A DNA stretch of 20,087 nucleotides, taken from NCBI GenBank assembly GCA_934162625.1, contig CAKPJM010000023.1, positions 1-20,087 on the forward strand. Direction: 5' to 3'. The DNA comes from an uncultured Clostridia bacterium (GTDB lineage Bacteria; Bacillota; Clostridia; TANB77; CAG-508). This document shows, piece after piece, positions 13,317 through 20,087 of this stretch. How positions within the stretch are numbered: position 1 is the first letter of the stretch; each line of letters opens with the position of its first letter. A program made the position numbers and the translations under genes. The notes under the pieces are model-generated. The model did no database searches and was not told the DNA's origin. It saw nothing but the letters and a program-made list of their open reading frames with translations.

Positions 13317-14249
13317 TTAGCATTCTTCTCTCCTATCTATTGCATATGAACTCCCAATTGTTGTTTTTGCTAAATGTTTTACTTGAGCTCCTACCTCTCC
13401 TATTTCTAATATATTAGAAAACCTTCTTTTATCTGCTATAACTACGCCTATTGAAATTGAGGTTAATTGAAACTCTTCTACGATACCTTTGCGGTTACTT
13501 ACTTCTATGTATCCCCTTTGTATATCTATATCATTAAAGTATTTTAAAATTTCTTCATCAAATTCTGCTATTATACTTTGACATATTTTATCATGGTCTA
13601 CGTTTTCATCTACAATTGCCACAAAGTCGTCTCCACCTATATGCCCAACAAATGTATCTGAGTCTTCTAAAGAATGTACATTTTTAGTAATGATTTTTGC
13701 TGTTAATTTTATTATCTCATCACCTTTTAAAAAGCCATATACATCATTATAAGCTTTAAAATTATCTAAATCAAAATATAAAACTTGAAATGTTTCTTTT
13801 CTTAAAAGTCTCTTTTTTAATTCGGTTTGTATTTGAACATTCCCTGGCAAGCCTGTAAGAGGACTAACTGTTCGGTTTACTGATAGTAATCTTGTTATAT
13901 TTTTTATTGCATAATATAAATATATGTTGCTTGCCGTTTTTGGAACAATGTATTCTATATTATTCTTCATGATTTCTATCTTGTGTTCTTCATCATCGTT
14001 AGCTGAAATTATCAAAACTGGTGTAATACTATTATCATCATTCTCTCTTATTTTTTTACACAATTCAACCACATCAACATCTATTGATTTTTCATTTACT
14101 ATTATTAAATCTGGTATATTTTTTAATGCTATTTCTAGATTACTTGGTTTTATATTTTTAAATCTAAATCCTCTTTCATTTTCAAATTTTTCTCTTAATA
14201 GCATGGCCAATTCATTTTCGCAATCTATAATATAAATTTCCTGAACCAT
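13317..14249 (-). CDS. Receiver-like plus GGDEF-domain protein (GGDDF variant)
   Basis: Putative diguanylate cyclase or degenerate signalling protein, 310 aa, cytoplasmic. The ATG at 14249 follows AAGGAG. Residues 1-120 form a receiver-like domain (YIIDCENEL at the start, PDLIIVNE at 46-53, VLIISANDDEEH, VPKTAS at 102-107). At the place of the phosphoacceptor Asp (after PDLIIV) there is Asn52, so phosphorylation is unlikely. The GGDEF domain runs from about 125: SPLTGLPGN (129-137), LYFDLDNFKAYND with metal-binding Asp residues, GDEIIK, then the signature HIGGDDF with GGDDF at 205-209 instead of GGDEF or GGEEF. No RxxD inhibitory site precedes it. Activity is therefore uncertain. It is 28 nt after the Ig-like protein gene and 53 nt before the amidase, probably one operon. 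Confidence 0.88.
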   Translation of the reverse strand: MVQEIYIIDCENELAMLLREKFENERGFRFKNIKPSNLEIALKNIPDLIIVNEKSIDVDVVELCKKIRENDDNSITPVLIISANDDEEHKIEIMKNNIEYIVPKTASNIYLYYAIKNITRLLSVNRTVSPLTGLPGNVQIQTELKKRLLRKETFQVLYFDLDNFKAYNDVYGFLKGDEIIKLTAKIITKNVHSLEDSDTFVGHIGGDDFVAIVDENVDHDKICQSIIAEFDEEILKYFNDIDIQRGYIEVSNRKGIVEEFQLTSISIGVVIADKRRFSNILEIGEVGAQVKHLAKTTIGSSYAIDRREEC

Positions 14250-14277
14250 TTAATTCTCCTTTTCTTTAGTAATTTTA

Positions 14278-15255
14278 TTATAAAGTACATGCTCCCTCAT
14301 ATGTGTCAGTTGTGTCTTCATTACTCTCTGCTGTTATTTTTACATAATTTTCTCCTTCTTGAAGGTTAAGGTAATACTCTACAGTTTGCTTTTCTGAGTC
14401 GTAATCAGCTTTAGTTTCATCATATGTTAATTCCAATCCGTTTATATTAAACTCTATTTTCTTAAACCCTTTATCATGCATAATTTTCATATATAGCCTA
14501 TTACCTTCTCTATATATATCAAACTCTGGTTTTAATCTTCCATCAAATCTTTGCTCAATACTATTGTTATTTCCCTCTATGTCTTCTACAAAAACACTAA
14601 TTAAATTTTTCCCTCTTTTTACTTCTATCTTAGTTTCTAAATTAGTTTTTTCTTCTCCATCCTCTGTTTCAATTTTTGTTTCTTCCTCTTCATTCCATTT
14701 ATATGTCATATATTTTATAGGCACTTCTGAAGTTACTGATATTTTTAATTTTCCTTTTTCTTCTCCATCTTTTATAATATCTAAACTTATTTGTATTTTT
14801 TCACTGTTTTCCTGTTCTTCTCTTGTATAACTTTCTGTTCTTTCTCTTTCTTGTCCAAGTTGGTCAATTATTTTTACCTTTAATGTGTTATTTCCAACTG
14901 GTATATCTATTTTTTCCTCTTGTTTTGTTCTTCCTCCAAGTTCTTTTACATTTTCTTCCTCATCATTCCATTGATATATAATTTTACTAATTCCTGCTTC
15001 TGCCTTTGCAATAATTGTAACCTCTTCATTTGTACTTTCTAACAATATATCTGGTTCTCCAATAGTTTCTTCTTTATTGCTATTTCTAAATATTTTATAA
15101 CCATATATTGCAGATAAAGCAATTCCAAAAATCAAAATTACAACAGCGAAAAAAATAATAATTTTTTTTACATCATTTGAATTGTTTCTATTATAATTTT
15201 TATTACTATTTTTTTTATTATTGTTATCATTATTTGTTAATAATATTTGGTTCAT
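14278..15255 (-). CDS. Membrane-anchored protein with Ig-like repeats, unknown function
   Basis: 325 aa. The ATG at 15255 follows GAGAGGA. A short Asn/Lys-rich cytoplasmic tail (residues 1-30) precedes one membrane helix (KIIIFFAVVILIFGIALSAIYGY, about 30-54). The outer part consists of about three beta-rich modules of 70-95 residues, each with a similar strand set: ISKIIYQWNDEEENV, then IKYMTYKWNEEEETK, then FKKIEFNINGLELTYD, with loops ending in NTLKVKIID, NLISVFVED and NYVKITAES. This resembles bacterial Ig-like folds used in adhesion or as spacers. It is very acidic and has no enzyme motif. It is the first gene of the operon with the GGDEF protein and amidase. The name of the family cannot be decided from sequence alone. 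Confidence 0.8.
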   Translation of the reverse strand: MNQILLTNNDNNNKKNSNKNYNRNNSNDVKKIIIFFAVVILIFGIALSAIYGYKIFRNSNKEETIGEPDILLESTNEEVTIIAKAEAGISKIIYQWNDEEENVKELGGRTKQEEKIDIPVGNNTLKVKIIDQLGQERERTESYTREEQENSEKIQISLDIIKDGEEKGKLKISVTSEVPIKYMTYKWNEEEETKIETEDGEEKTNLETKIEVKRGKNLISVFVEDIEGNNNSIEQRFDGRLKPEFDIYREGNRLYMKIMHDKGFKKIEFNINGLELTYDETKADYDSEKQTVEYYLNLQEGENYVKITAESNEDTTDTYEGACTL

Positions 15256-15281
15256 ACTCTTTTCCTCTCTATATATTTTAA

Positions 15282-15311
15282 ATTATAACACAACAAATTT
15301 ATATTTGTAAA
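15282..15311 (-). promoter_or_regulatory. Promoter of the Ig-like/GGDEF/amidase operon
   Basis: -35 TTTACA (15306-15311), 18-nt spacer, -10 TATAAT (15282-15287) on the minus strand, giving a leader of about 20 nt before the ATG at 15255. Confidence 0.65.
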
Positions 15312-15337
15312 TAAATTTAAAAAATTTCCATATTAAG

Positions 15338-15377
15338 GCAAAAGGAGATCAGATTTGCTTTCTAATCTCCTTTTTGC
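15338..15377 (-). terminator. Terminator of the thioester adhesin gene
   Basis: GCAAAAGGAGAT (15338-15349) pairs with ATCTCCTTTTTGC (15365-15377) with one bulged base, 8 nt after the adhesin stop codon. On the coding strand the stem is followed by TTAATATGG then ATTTTTT, a loose T-rich tract. Confidence 0.7.
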
Positions 15378-15385
15378 TTAATATT

Positions 15386-18300
15386 CTAATATGTTAATAC
15401 ATATTTTTTTACTAAATATATTCCTCCTGCTAGTAGTGTTAGCATTGTTGTTGTTAATAACATATATGATGTTCCTTTACCTGTTTTTATTGATAATATT
15501 ACTAATGCAAAGTCATCATCATCTTCTTGTTCTTTTTCATATGGGTCTTTTTTGTTGTCTGGTGTTGAATCTATGTCATCTGTGTTGTATTCATTGTAGT
15601 CTTCTGTTATCTCTGCTATATTTGTTTTTAAACCTAAGTTGTCTGTTCCATTTCTCCATGTAAATACAATTTCAACTTCTGCGCTTTCTCCTGGTTGCAA
15701 TAAAACCGTTTCTAAAGCTCTTGTTGTTACTTTTTTGTCTCCTTCTTTTACCCAGCCATATGTTTTGTTGTCTTCTTCCTTAAACTCTAGTCCTTCTGGT
15801 ATAAAGTCTGTTAATTCTGTTGCATAACCTGCAATCTCCCCTTCGTTCGTTACTCTTATTTTGTATGCAAATTTAACAACTGTATTATTTAGCTTTTTCC
15901 TGTCTACTTCTACTTTTGCTATTGGTTCTGCTTCTTTATTATCTCTTATTCCTGTTGTTTCTGTTTTACCTGTATTAGGTTTAAATCCTGTTTCTGTGCT
16001 AGTTGTTTTTCCATCTACTGTAACTATTGTTTTAGTTACCCATTTTAATAGGCTTAGGTCAAATATTGGAACACGTACTTTTTCTATGTCTTCATCATCT
16101 TCATCTTTCCATTCGTTTGTTGTAGAGTCCTCATCATCTCCACTGTCTTCAGTTATTTGTGCCTGGTTTACTATTGCTGTACCTTTATTTGGATTTTTAG
16201 ATTCATCTACTATAAATACTACTTTTACATCTGCATAGTCTAGCTTTTTCTCTTCTGAATTAAATGCTTTTATTAATGTTTTTTCTAAATATCTTGTTCT
16301 TATCATTGTTGCTTCTTCGGCATTTGTTGTTTCAATATATTTTTTATTGTTATACTCAATAATGTCTTCTTCTGAAACATCTTTTTCGTTTTCTTTTACT
16401 TCTTTGTACATTTTCCAACCGTATTCTTTATTTGTAGTATTATCTGGATCATATACTAAACCTTCTGGTATATCATCTGAAACTTCATAAGCGTATCCAT
16501 CTTCTGATCCTTCATTATATACTCTTATTGTATATTCAACTACACTTCCGTTCTTTACTAGTAATGGATCTTTTGGATGTGTATATGTTGCTGTACGCTC
16601 TAGTTTTCCATTTCTGTCATAAGTTCCTTCTATTAATGTTTTTAAATCTACTTCTGGTTCTCTTGATTTTTCTGGTTCTTTATCATCTACTTTTGTTATA
16701 AACTTACGTAATGCTAAATCAAAATATTTTAATTGTAATGGTTCAAAATCATCATCATCTTGTTCTCCCGGTGTATATCCATCTACTTCTGTTCCTGGTA
16801 TATGTTTTCCATCTTCATATACGTTATTTGGTTCAGAATCTCTATCATCACCTACATTTTTTATTTCGTTTCCTTCTGAATCCTGTGCTGCTGTTATTTC
16901 AGCAACGTTTGTTAATATTCCTTGATATGTATTTTCTTTTAACACTACACATGTTATTTCAAGTTCTTGATAAAATAGTCCATCATTTTCATCATTTATG
17001 CTTTGTTGCCATAAATCTTGTTTTGCTTTTTCCGATTTATATGCTTTTATTAAACCTGTAGCATTAATTTCAGTTTGTCCTGTTGTTCCTCCTGCTGTTA
17101 CTGCTAAAGTTTTATCTCCTTCAACATCTTTTCCTTGTATAACTTGTACATCTGCTAAATTTACATTTTCGCCAAGCAATTTTTTATATGCTTCGCTTTT
17201 CAAAACTTCTTTCTCAGATGCATATATACCTTTTTCACCATATAATGGACTAGCATTTACACCTTCTGGTAAAAACCAATCTGAATTAATATCTCCATTT
17301 ACTGTATACAAGAATCCTAGTCCTTCTGGCAAGTAATCTGTTACTCTTGTTGCATATCCGTCTCTTTTTCCTTCATTGTATATTCTAATTTTATAGGTAA
17401 CTAAATCACCTTTTTTTACTGTTAATGGTTCTTTTGAATGTTTATATGTTGCTGTTGTTATTGTTTTTCCCGTTGTTATATCTGTTGTATTTAATTTGCT
17501 TGTATCTATTTGTGGCACTCTGCTACTTTCACCTTTTAGTTCTTCTCCATTTATTGAAGATATATATTTACGCAAACTTAAATCAAACTCTCTTCCTTTC
17601 ATGACAAGCATTTCATAGTCATCATCATCTTCTTTATATGTACTGTTATCTGTTCTTGATTCATAATCATTTCTTCCGGGATCTCCTGGAACTGAATCTC
17701 TATCATCTCCAGTATCTGCTGTTATAGCTGCAATATTTCTTAATTTTTGTTCTTGTGCAGAAGCATTTGAAACAACTTCGCATTCTATCTGTAAATCAGC
17801 ATAATATAAACCGCCTTCTCCTTCTTTTGCTTTTTGCCATCCTGTTTCTTCAGTTGTTTTATCTTTATCAAAAGGCTTTATTCCAGCTTTATCTTTTAAA
17901 TACTCTGTTATTATTGTCTTTTCATCATTAGTTGAGGTCCTCCATCCATATTGACTATTTATTTCACTATTTTCTGCTAGTTTTAATCCTTCTGGTAAAT
18001 AGTCTGTTACCTCTGTTGCTGTTCCTTCAATTTCTCCTTCATTATATATTCTTATTGTATATGTTACTTTATCTCCATTTTCTACTTCTAATGCATTTTT
18101 AGGGTGTGTATATGTTGCTGTATATTCTTTAATTCCTGTTCTACTGTTTTCTATTCCATTTATTAAAGTATTTGTATCTATTTCAGGAGTTCTTGTTTCA
18201 AATGTCAAGTTTGAGTTTCCTCTTTTAATTGATGTAATAAATTTTCTTAAAGCTAAGTCAAACTCTTTTGTTGCAGTAATCTTATCAAAATTTTCTTTTT

Positions 18301-19609
18301 TATCTATCTCAACTACAGCTTGATTTGTTGCGTTATGGTCTTTTACATCTTTGTCGATTTCAGCATACATAAATGTTGCAGTAGATTCAATATAAGATAG
18401 CATTTCAATAGTCACTGTTGACATGTCATATTTGTCAGAGTCAGTTAAATCTGAGCCTTTTTCAAAAAGTTTATTAAACATTATAAAATATTTCATTCCA
18501 GCTTGAAGTGTCTGTACTTCGTTTTCATCTTGATCTACAACTTTATATATAACATTTTCTGAATAAGACTTAGGTATTAGCTTTCCTTGTGCATCATATA
18601 ATACTATCCTTGTAGAATTTACTGCTTTCTCTCCTGTTCTACCATCAGACTTAATTATTACTGGCCCTATTTTATAGTAATTATTATCTTTATTTGTTAT
18701 AGTTAAAGTCTTTGTTTTATCAAACTCATTTTTCTTTATTTCTCTTGTTCTTGCTTCAGACTCTGCATCTTTTATATATGCCGAAAAATTATTGATAGCT
18801 CCATAAATAAAATATTGGTAAATTCTATCTATATTATTTGCTTTTGTAGTCTCAATAATCTCATCTTCTTCATTTATCCTTATCCTTAAAAATTGTGTAG
18901 GGTTCATTGTTGCTTGTGATACTGTTGGTTTTTTCTTTAAATCCTGTTCATCATAGTTGGCAAAATACCATATTGCTAATTGTTGTATTACTTCTAAGTC
19001 GTTATCTGTAATATCTTTTTGTTGGTCTTTTGGTACACCTGCTTTATCTAATAATTCTTGTTTATATTCTGATGAACTATAAACAACTTTATTCTCTGAG
19101 TTCACTTTATCTTTAGGTAAATATGATTCATCTAATATCCATAGTATTGCATTATATATATTTACTTCTTTGTTATTAATAGTTCCATCTTCATTTTTAA
19201 TTTCAATGGTTACATTTCTATCTAGATTAACTCCATATAATTCATTATACTTTTCTATTACTTCTTTCGCATTTTGGTGCATTTCCGATTTTTCGGCTTG
19301 TATGTATTCTATTGGCAATTCAGAAACATCAGTTGCACCAAATCCCTTGCCACCTCTTAAGCAATAAATAGGTTTTGTGTATTTTGAAAAGTCTCTGTCA
19401 TTATCGTCAAAAATTTTAACAACTGTATACAAAAGTTCGGTTCCTTCTTCTTGTCCCTCAACTTTATATTGATATTTAGATTTTGGGTCAAAAGGTCTTT
19501 CCTTTTGTGCTTTCAAAGTTCTTGTTTGATCTGCTGCATATGTAGTTGTAAAAAATGCTCCTGCAATAGTTAGCAATAATGCAATTAATAAAACTTTAAT
19601 CTTTTTCAT
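15386..19609 (-). CDS. Large surface protein: thioester domain plus four DUF11-like repeats
   Basis: Secreted, membrane-tethered adhesin of 1407 aa. The start is the ATG at 19607-19609 (MKKIKVLLIALLL), placed 8 nt after AAGGA; an ATG at 19618 overlaps that site. A signal peptide ends near TTTYAA. The N-terminal domain has IYCLRGG with Cys83 and QQLAIWYF with Gln210, the Cys and TQxA-like Gln pair of thioester (TED) adhesin domains, which can bond covalently to host or surface targets. Four repeats then begin at about residues 449 (EFDLALRKFITSI), 674 (EFDLSLRKYISSI), 962 (YFDLALRKFITKV) and 1182 (IFDLSLLKWVTKT). Each has VTYTIRIYNEGE..GYATEVTDYLPEGL and ends in an EITxDxGDDxDS acidic motif. 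The C-terminus is DDDDFALVILSIKTGKGTSY, one membrane helix and a KK tail: sortase-like, but without a clear LPxTG. No in-frame CGG. Confidence 0.9.
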   Translation of the reverse strand: MKKIKVLLIALLLTIAGAFFTTTYAADQTRTLKAQKERPFDPKSKYQYKVEGQEEGTELLYTVVKIFDDNDRDFSKYTKPIYCLRGGKGFGATDVSELPIEYIQAEKSEMHQNAKEVIEKYNELYGVNLDRNVTIEIKNEDGTINNKEVNIYNAILWILDESYLPKDKVNSENKVVYSSSEYKQELLDKAGVPKDQQKDITDNDLEVIQQLAIWYFANYDEQDLKKKPTVSQATMNPTQFLRIRINEEDEIIETTKANNIDRIYQYFIYGAINNFSAYIKDAESEARTREIKKNEFDKTKTLTITNKDNNYYKIGPVIIKSDGRTGEKAVNSTRIVLYDAQGKLIPKSYSENVIYKVVDQDENEVQTLQAGMKYFIMFNKLFEKGSDLTDSDKYDMSTVTIEMLSYIESTATFMYAEIDKDVKDHNATNQAVVEIDKKENFDKITATKEFDLALRKFITSIKRGNSNLTFETRTPEIDTNTLINGIENSRTGIKEYTATYTHPKNALEVENGDKVTYTIRIYNEGEIEGTATEVTDYLPEGLKLAENSEINSQYGWRTSTNDEKTIITEYLKDKAGIKPFDKDKTTEETGWQKAKEGEGGLYYADLQIECEVVSNASAQEQKLRNIAAITADTGDDRDSVPGDPGRNDYESRTDNSTYKEDDDDYEMLVMKGREFDLSLRKYISSINGEELKGESSRVPQIDTSKLNTTDITTGKTITTATYKHSKEPLTVKKGDLVTYKIRIYNEGKRDGYATRVTDYLPEGLGFLYTVNGDINSDWFLPEGVNASPLYGEKGIYASEKEVLKSEAYKKLLGENVNLADVQVIQGKDVEGDKTLAVTAGGTTGQTEINATGLIKAYKSEKAKQDLWQQSINDENDGLFYQELEITCVVLKENTYQGILTNVAEITAAQDSEGNEIKNVGDDRDSEPNNVYEDGKHIPGTEVDGYTPGEQDDDDFEPLQLKYFDLALRKFITKVDDKEPEKSREPEVDLKTLIEGTYDRNGKLERTATYTHPKDPLLVKNGSVVEYTIRVYNEGSEDGYAYEVSDDIPEGLVYDPDNTTNKEYGWKMYKEVKENEKDVSEEDIIEYNNKKYIETTNAEEATMIRTRYLEKTLIKAFNSEEKKLDYADVKVVFIVDESKNPNKGTAIVNQAQITEDSGDDEDSTTNEWKDEDDEDIEKVRVPIFDLSLLKWVTKTIVTVDGKTTSTETGFKPNTGKTETTGIRDNKEAEPIAKVEVDRKKLNNTVVKFAYKIRVTNEGEIAGYATELTDFIPEGLEFKEEDNKTYGWVKEGDKKVTTRALETVLLQPGESAEVEIVFTWRNGTDNLGLKTNIAEITEDYNEYNTDDIDSTPDNKKDPYEKEQEDDDDFALVILSIKTGKGTSYMLLTTTMLTLLAGGIYLVKKYVLTY

Positions 19610-19892
19610 ATTTACCATCCTTTTTTATTTTTATTGTATTTATATTATATATTTTTTTAAAATTAAATCAATAGGCTAATTAAAAACCGTCCTTATGGTT
19701 TCAAATTATATTAAATATACATCTACGGAAAGTGTTTTTCTGGTTGTCACTTAAAATAATAAACTAATATTACATTTTTATGTCATTTTCTTTGTTTAAA
19801 CTTATTCTTTGTTAAAAAATCCTTAAACGCCTATTTTCCGTAAGTTTTTTTATTTTCAGCTATTGATTTTCGATTTATATCCACACATATTA

Positions 19893-19921
19893 ATTATAGC
19901 TTATTTTTTAAGTTTTTTCAA
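19893..19921 (-). promoter_or_regulatory. Sigma-A promoter of the adhesin gene
   Basis: -35 TTGAAA (19916-19921), 17-nt spacer, -10 TATAAT (19893-19898) on the minus strand. The start would be near 19885, about 275 nt before the start codon. Confidence 0.72.
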
Positions 19922-19987
19922 TACATTATGTCAATTTTGTAGCAAATATTAGTAGAATTGAACATTAAATAAATTTTATACAAATTA

Positions 19988-20016
19988 TTGACTTTTTAAT
20001 TTAAATTTGCTATCAT
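19988..20016 (+). promoter_or_regulatory. Promoter of tRNA-Gly
   Basis: -35 TTGACT (19988-19993), 17-nt spacer, -10 TATCAT (20011-20016) on the plus strand, 18 nt before the mature tRNA 5' end. Confidence 0.7.
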
Positions 20017-20034
20017 AGTAATGCTTTAGTTTTT

Positions 20035-20087
20035 GCGGGAATAGCTCAGTTGATAGAGCGCTGCCTTGCCAAGGCAGAGGTCGCGGG
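20035..20087 (+). tRNA. tRNA-Gly(GCC), 3' end cut by window edge
   Basis: 53 nt are visible: acceptor GCGGGAA, TA, D arm GCTC...GAGC, anticodon stem CTGCC/GGCAG around loop TTGCCAA (20065-20071), then variable loop and the start of the T arm. The anticodon is GCC, reading GGC and GGU. The anticodon loop has the normal seven bases, so it has none of the loop expansion seen in known four-base suppressor tRNAs. The T loop and 3' acceptor strand lie outside the window. Confidence 0.95.

Larger units (their letters stand above)
19610..20034. other. Leader and divergent promoter region between the adhesin and tRNA-Gly
   Basis: No gene seen. It holds the adhesin promoter (19893-19921) and a transcribed leader of about 275 nt. 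Within the leader, on the minus strand, TACGGAAA (19835-19842) can pair with TTTCCGTA (19723-19730), AATAGGC (19829-19835 area) can pair with GCCTATT (about 19669-19675), and AAACC..GGTTTTT (about 19684-19702) makes a small hairpin with a T-run. The pairings suggest a folded regulatory leader. I could not match it to a riboswitch class I know. Confidence 0.45.

Noticed and set aside
19610..19890. Known c-di-GMP riboswitch in the adhesin leader
   Set aside because: I could not find the conserved core of class I or class II in this sequence by eye.
20035..20087. tRNA-Gly as the frameshifting tRNA
   Set aside because: Its anticodon loop is the normal seven bases with GCC. It could supply glycine at GGC/GGT but reads GGA poorly, and it shows no four-base feature in the visible part.

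Overview
The window is AT-rich (clearly under one third G+C), with Shine-Dalgarno-led genes, sigma-A-type promoters and AGA-dominated arginine codons. It contains a division and cell wall (dcw) cluster plus SpoVD-like and CwlD-like proteins and a surface adhesin. This suggests a low-GC Gram-positive bacterium, most likely an uncultured Clostridia-type Bacillota that may sporulate. All protein genes lie on the minus strand. The only plus-strand gene is a tRNA-Gly(GCC) cut by the right edge.

Layout, following transcription from right to left. (1) A secreted 1407-residue thioester adhesin with four long repeats (19609-15386) has its own promoter, a leader of about 275 nt and a terminator. (2) A probable operon holds an anchored Ig-like protein, a receiver-GGDEF protein and a CwlD-like amidase (15255-12532), ended by a strong terminator. 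(3) trmFO follows, then a promoter driving a 60-residue and a 472-residue protein of unknown function. (4) The dcw cluster is mraZ, rsmH, ftsL-like, spoVD-like, murE, mraY, ftsW and murG (cut by the left edge). murF and murD are absent from their usual places. mraZ has a promoter followed by three 10-bp MraZ boxes.

The main discovery is in the dcw cluster. Four essential-type genes (rsmH, spoVD, mraY, ftsW) are each broken in the conventional frame, at eight positions in all. Every break has the same form: an in-frame CGG codon where skipping exactly one base, the C, restores the family-typical protein, with the following GGN read as the glycine expected there. Reading this way gives full-length RsmH (310 aa), SpoVD (654 aa), MraY (326 aa) and FtsW (383 aa). 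In a manual scan I found no in-frame CGG in any other gene of the window, although CGG is common out of frame. This looks like systematic +1 recoding at CGG (an unassigned or hungry codon, or four-base decoding of CGGN as glycine) rather than random error or gene decay. It may gate lipid I synthesis, septal or spore peptidoglycan synthesis, and the ribosome-modifying enzyme RsmH. Raw-read, tRNA-repertoire and peptide evidence would settle it.

Other points of interest are an array of ACAAAAG motifs and a perfect 28-bp palindrome between mraZ and rsmH, a large inverted repeat before spoVD, a terminal-repeat element before murG, a hairpin covering the amidase ribosome binding site, and a GGDDF-type cyclase with a receiver that lacks its phosphoacceptor.
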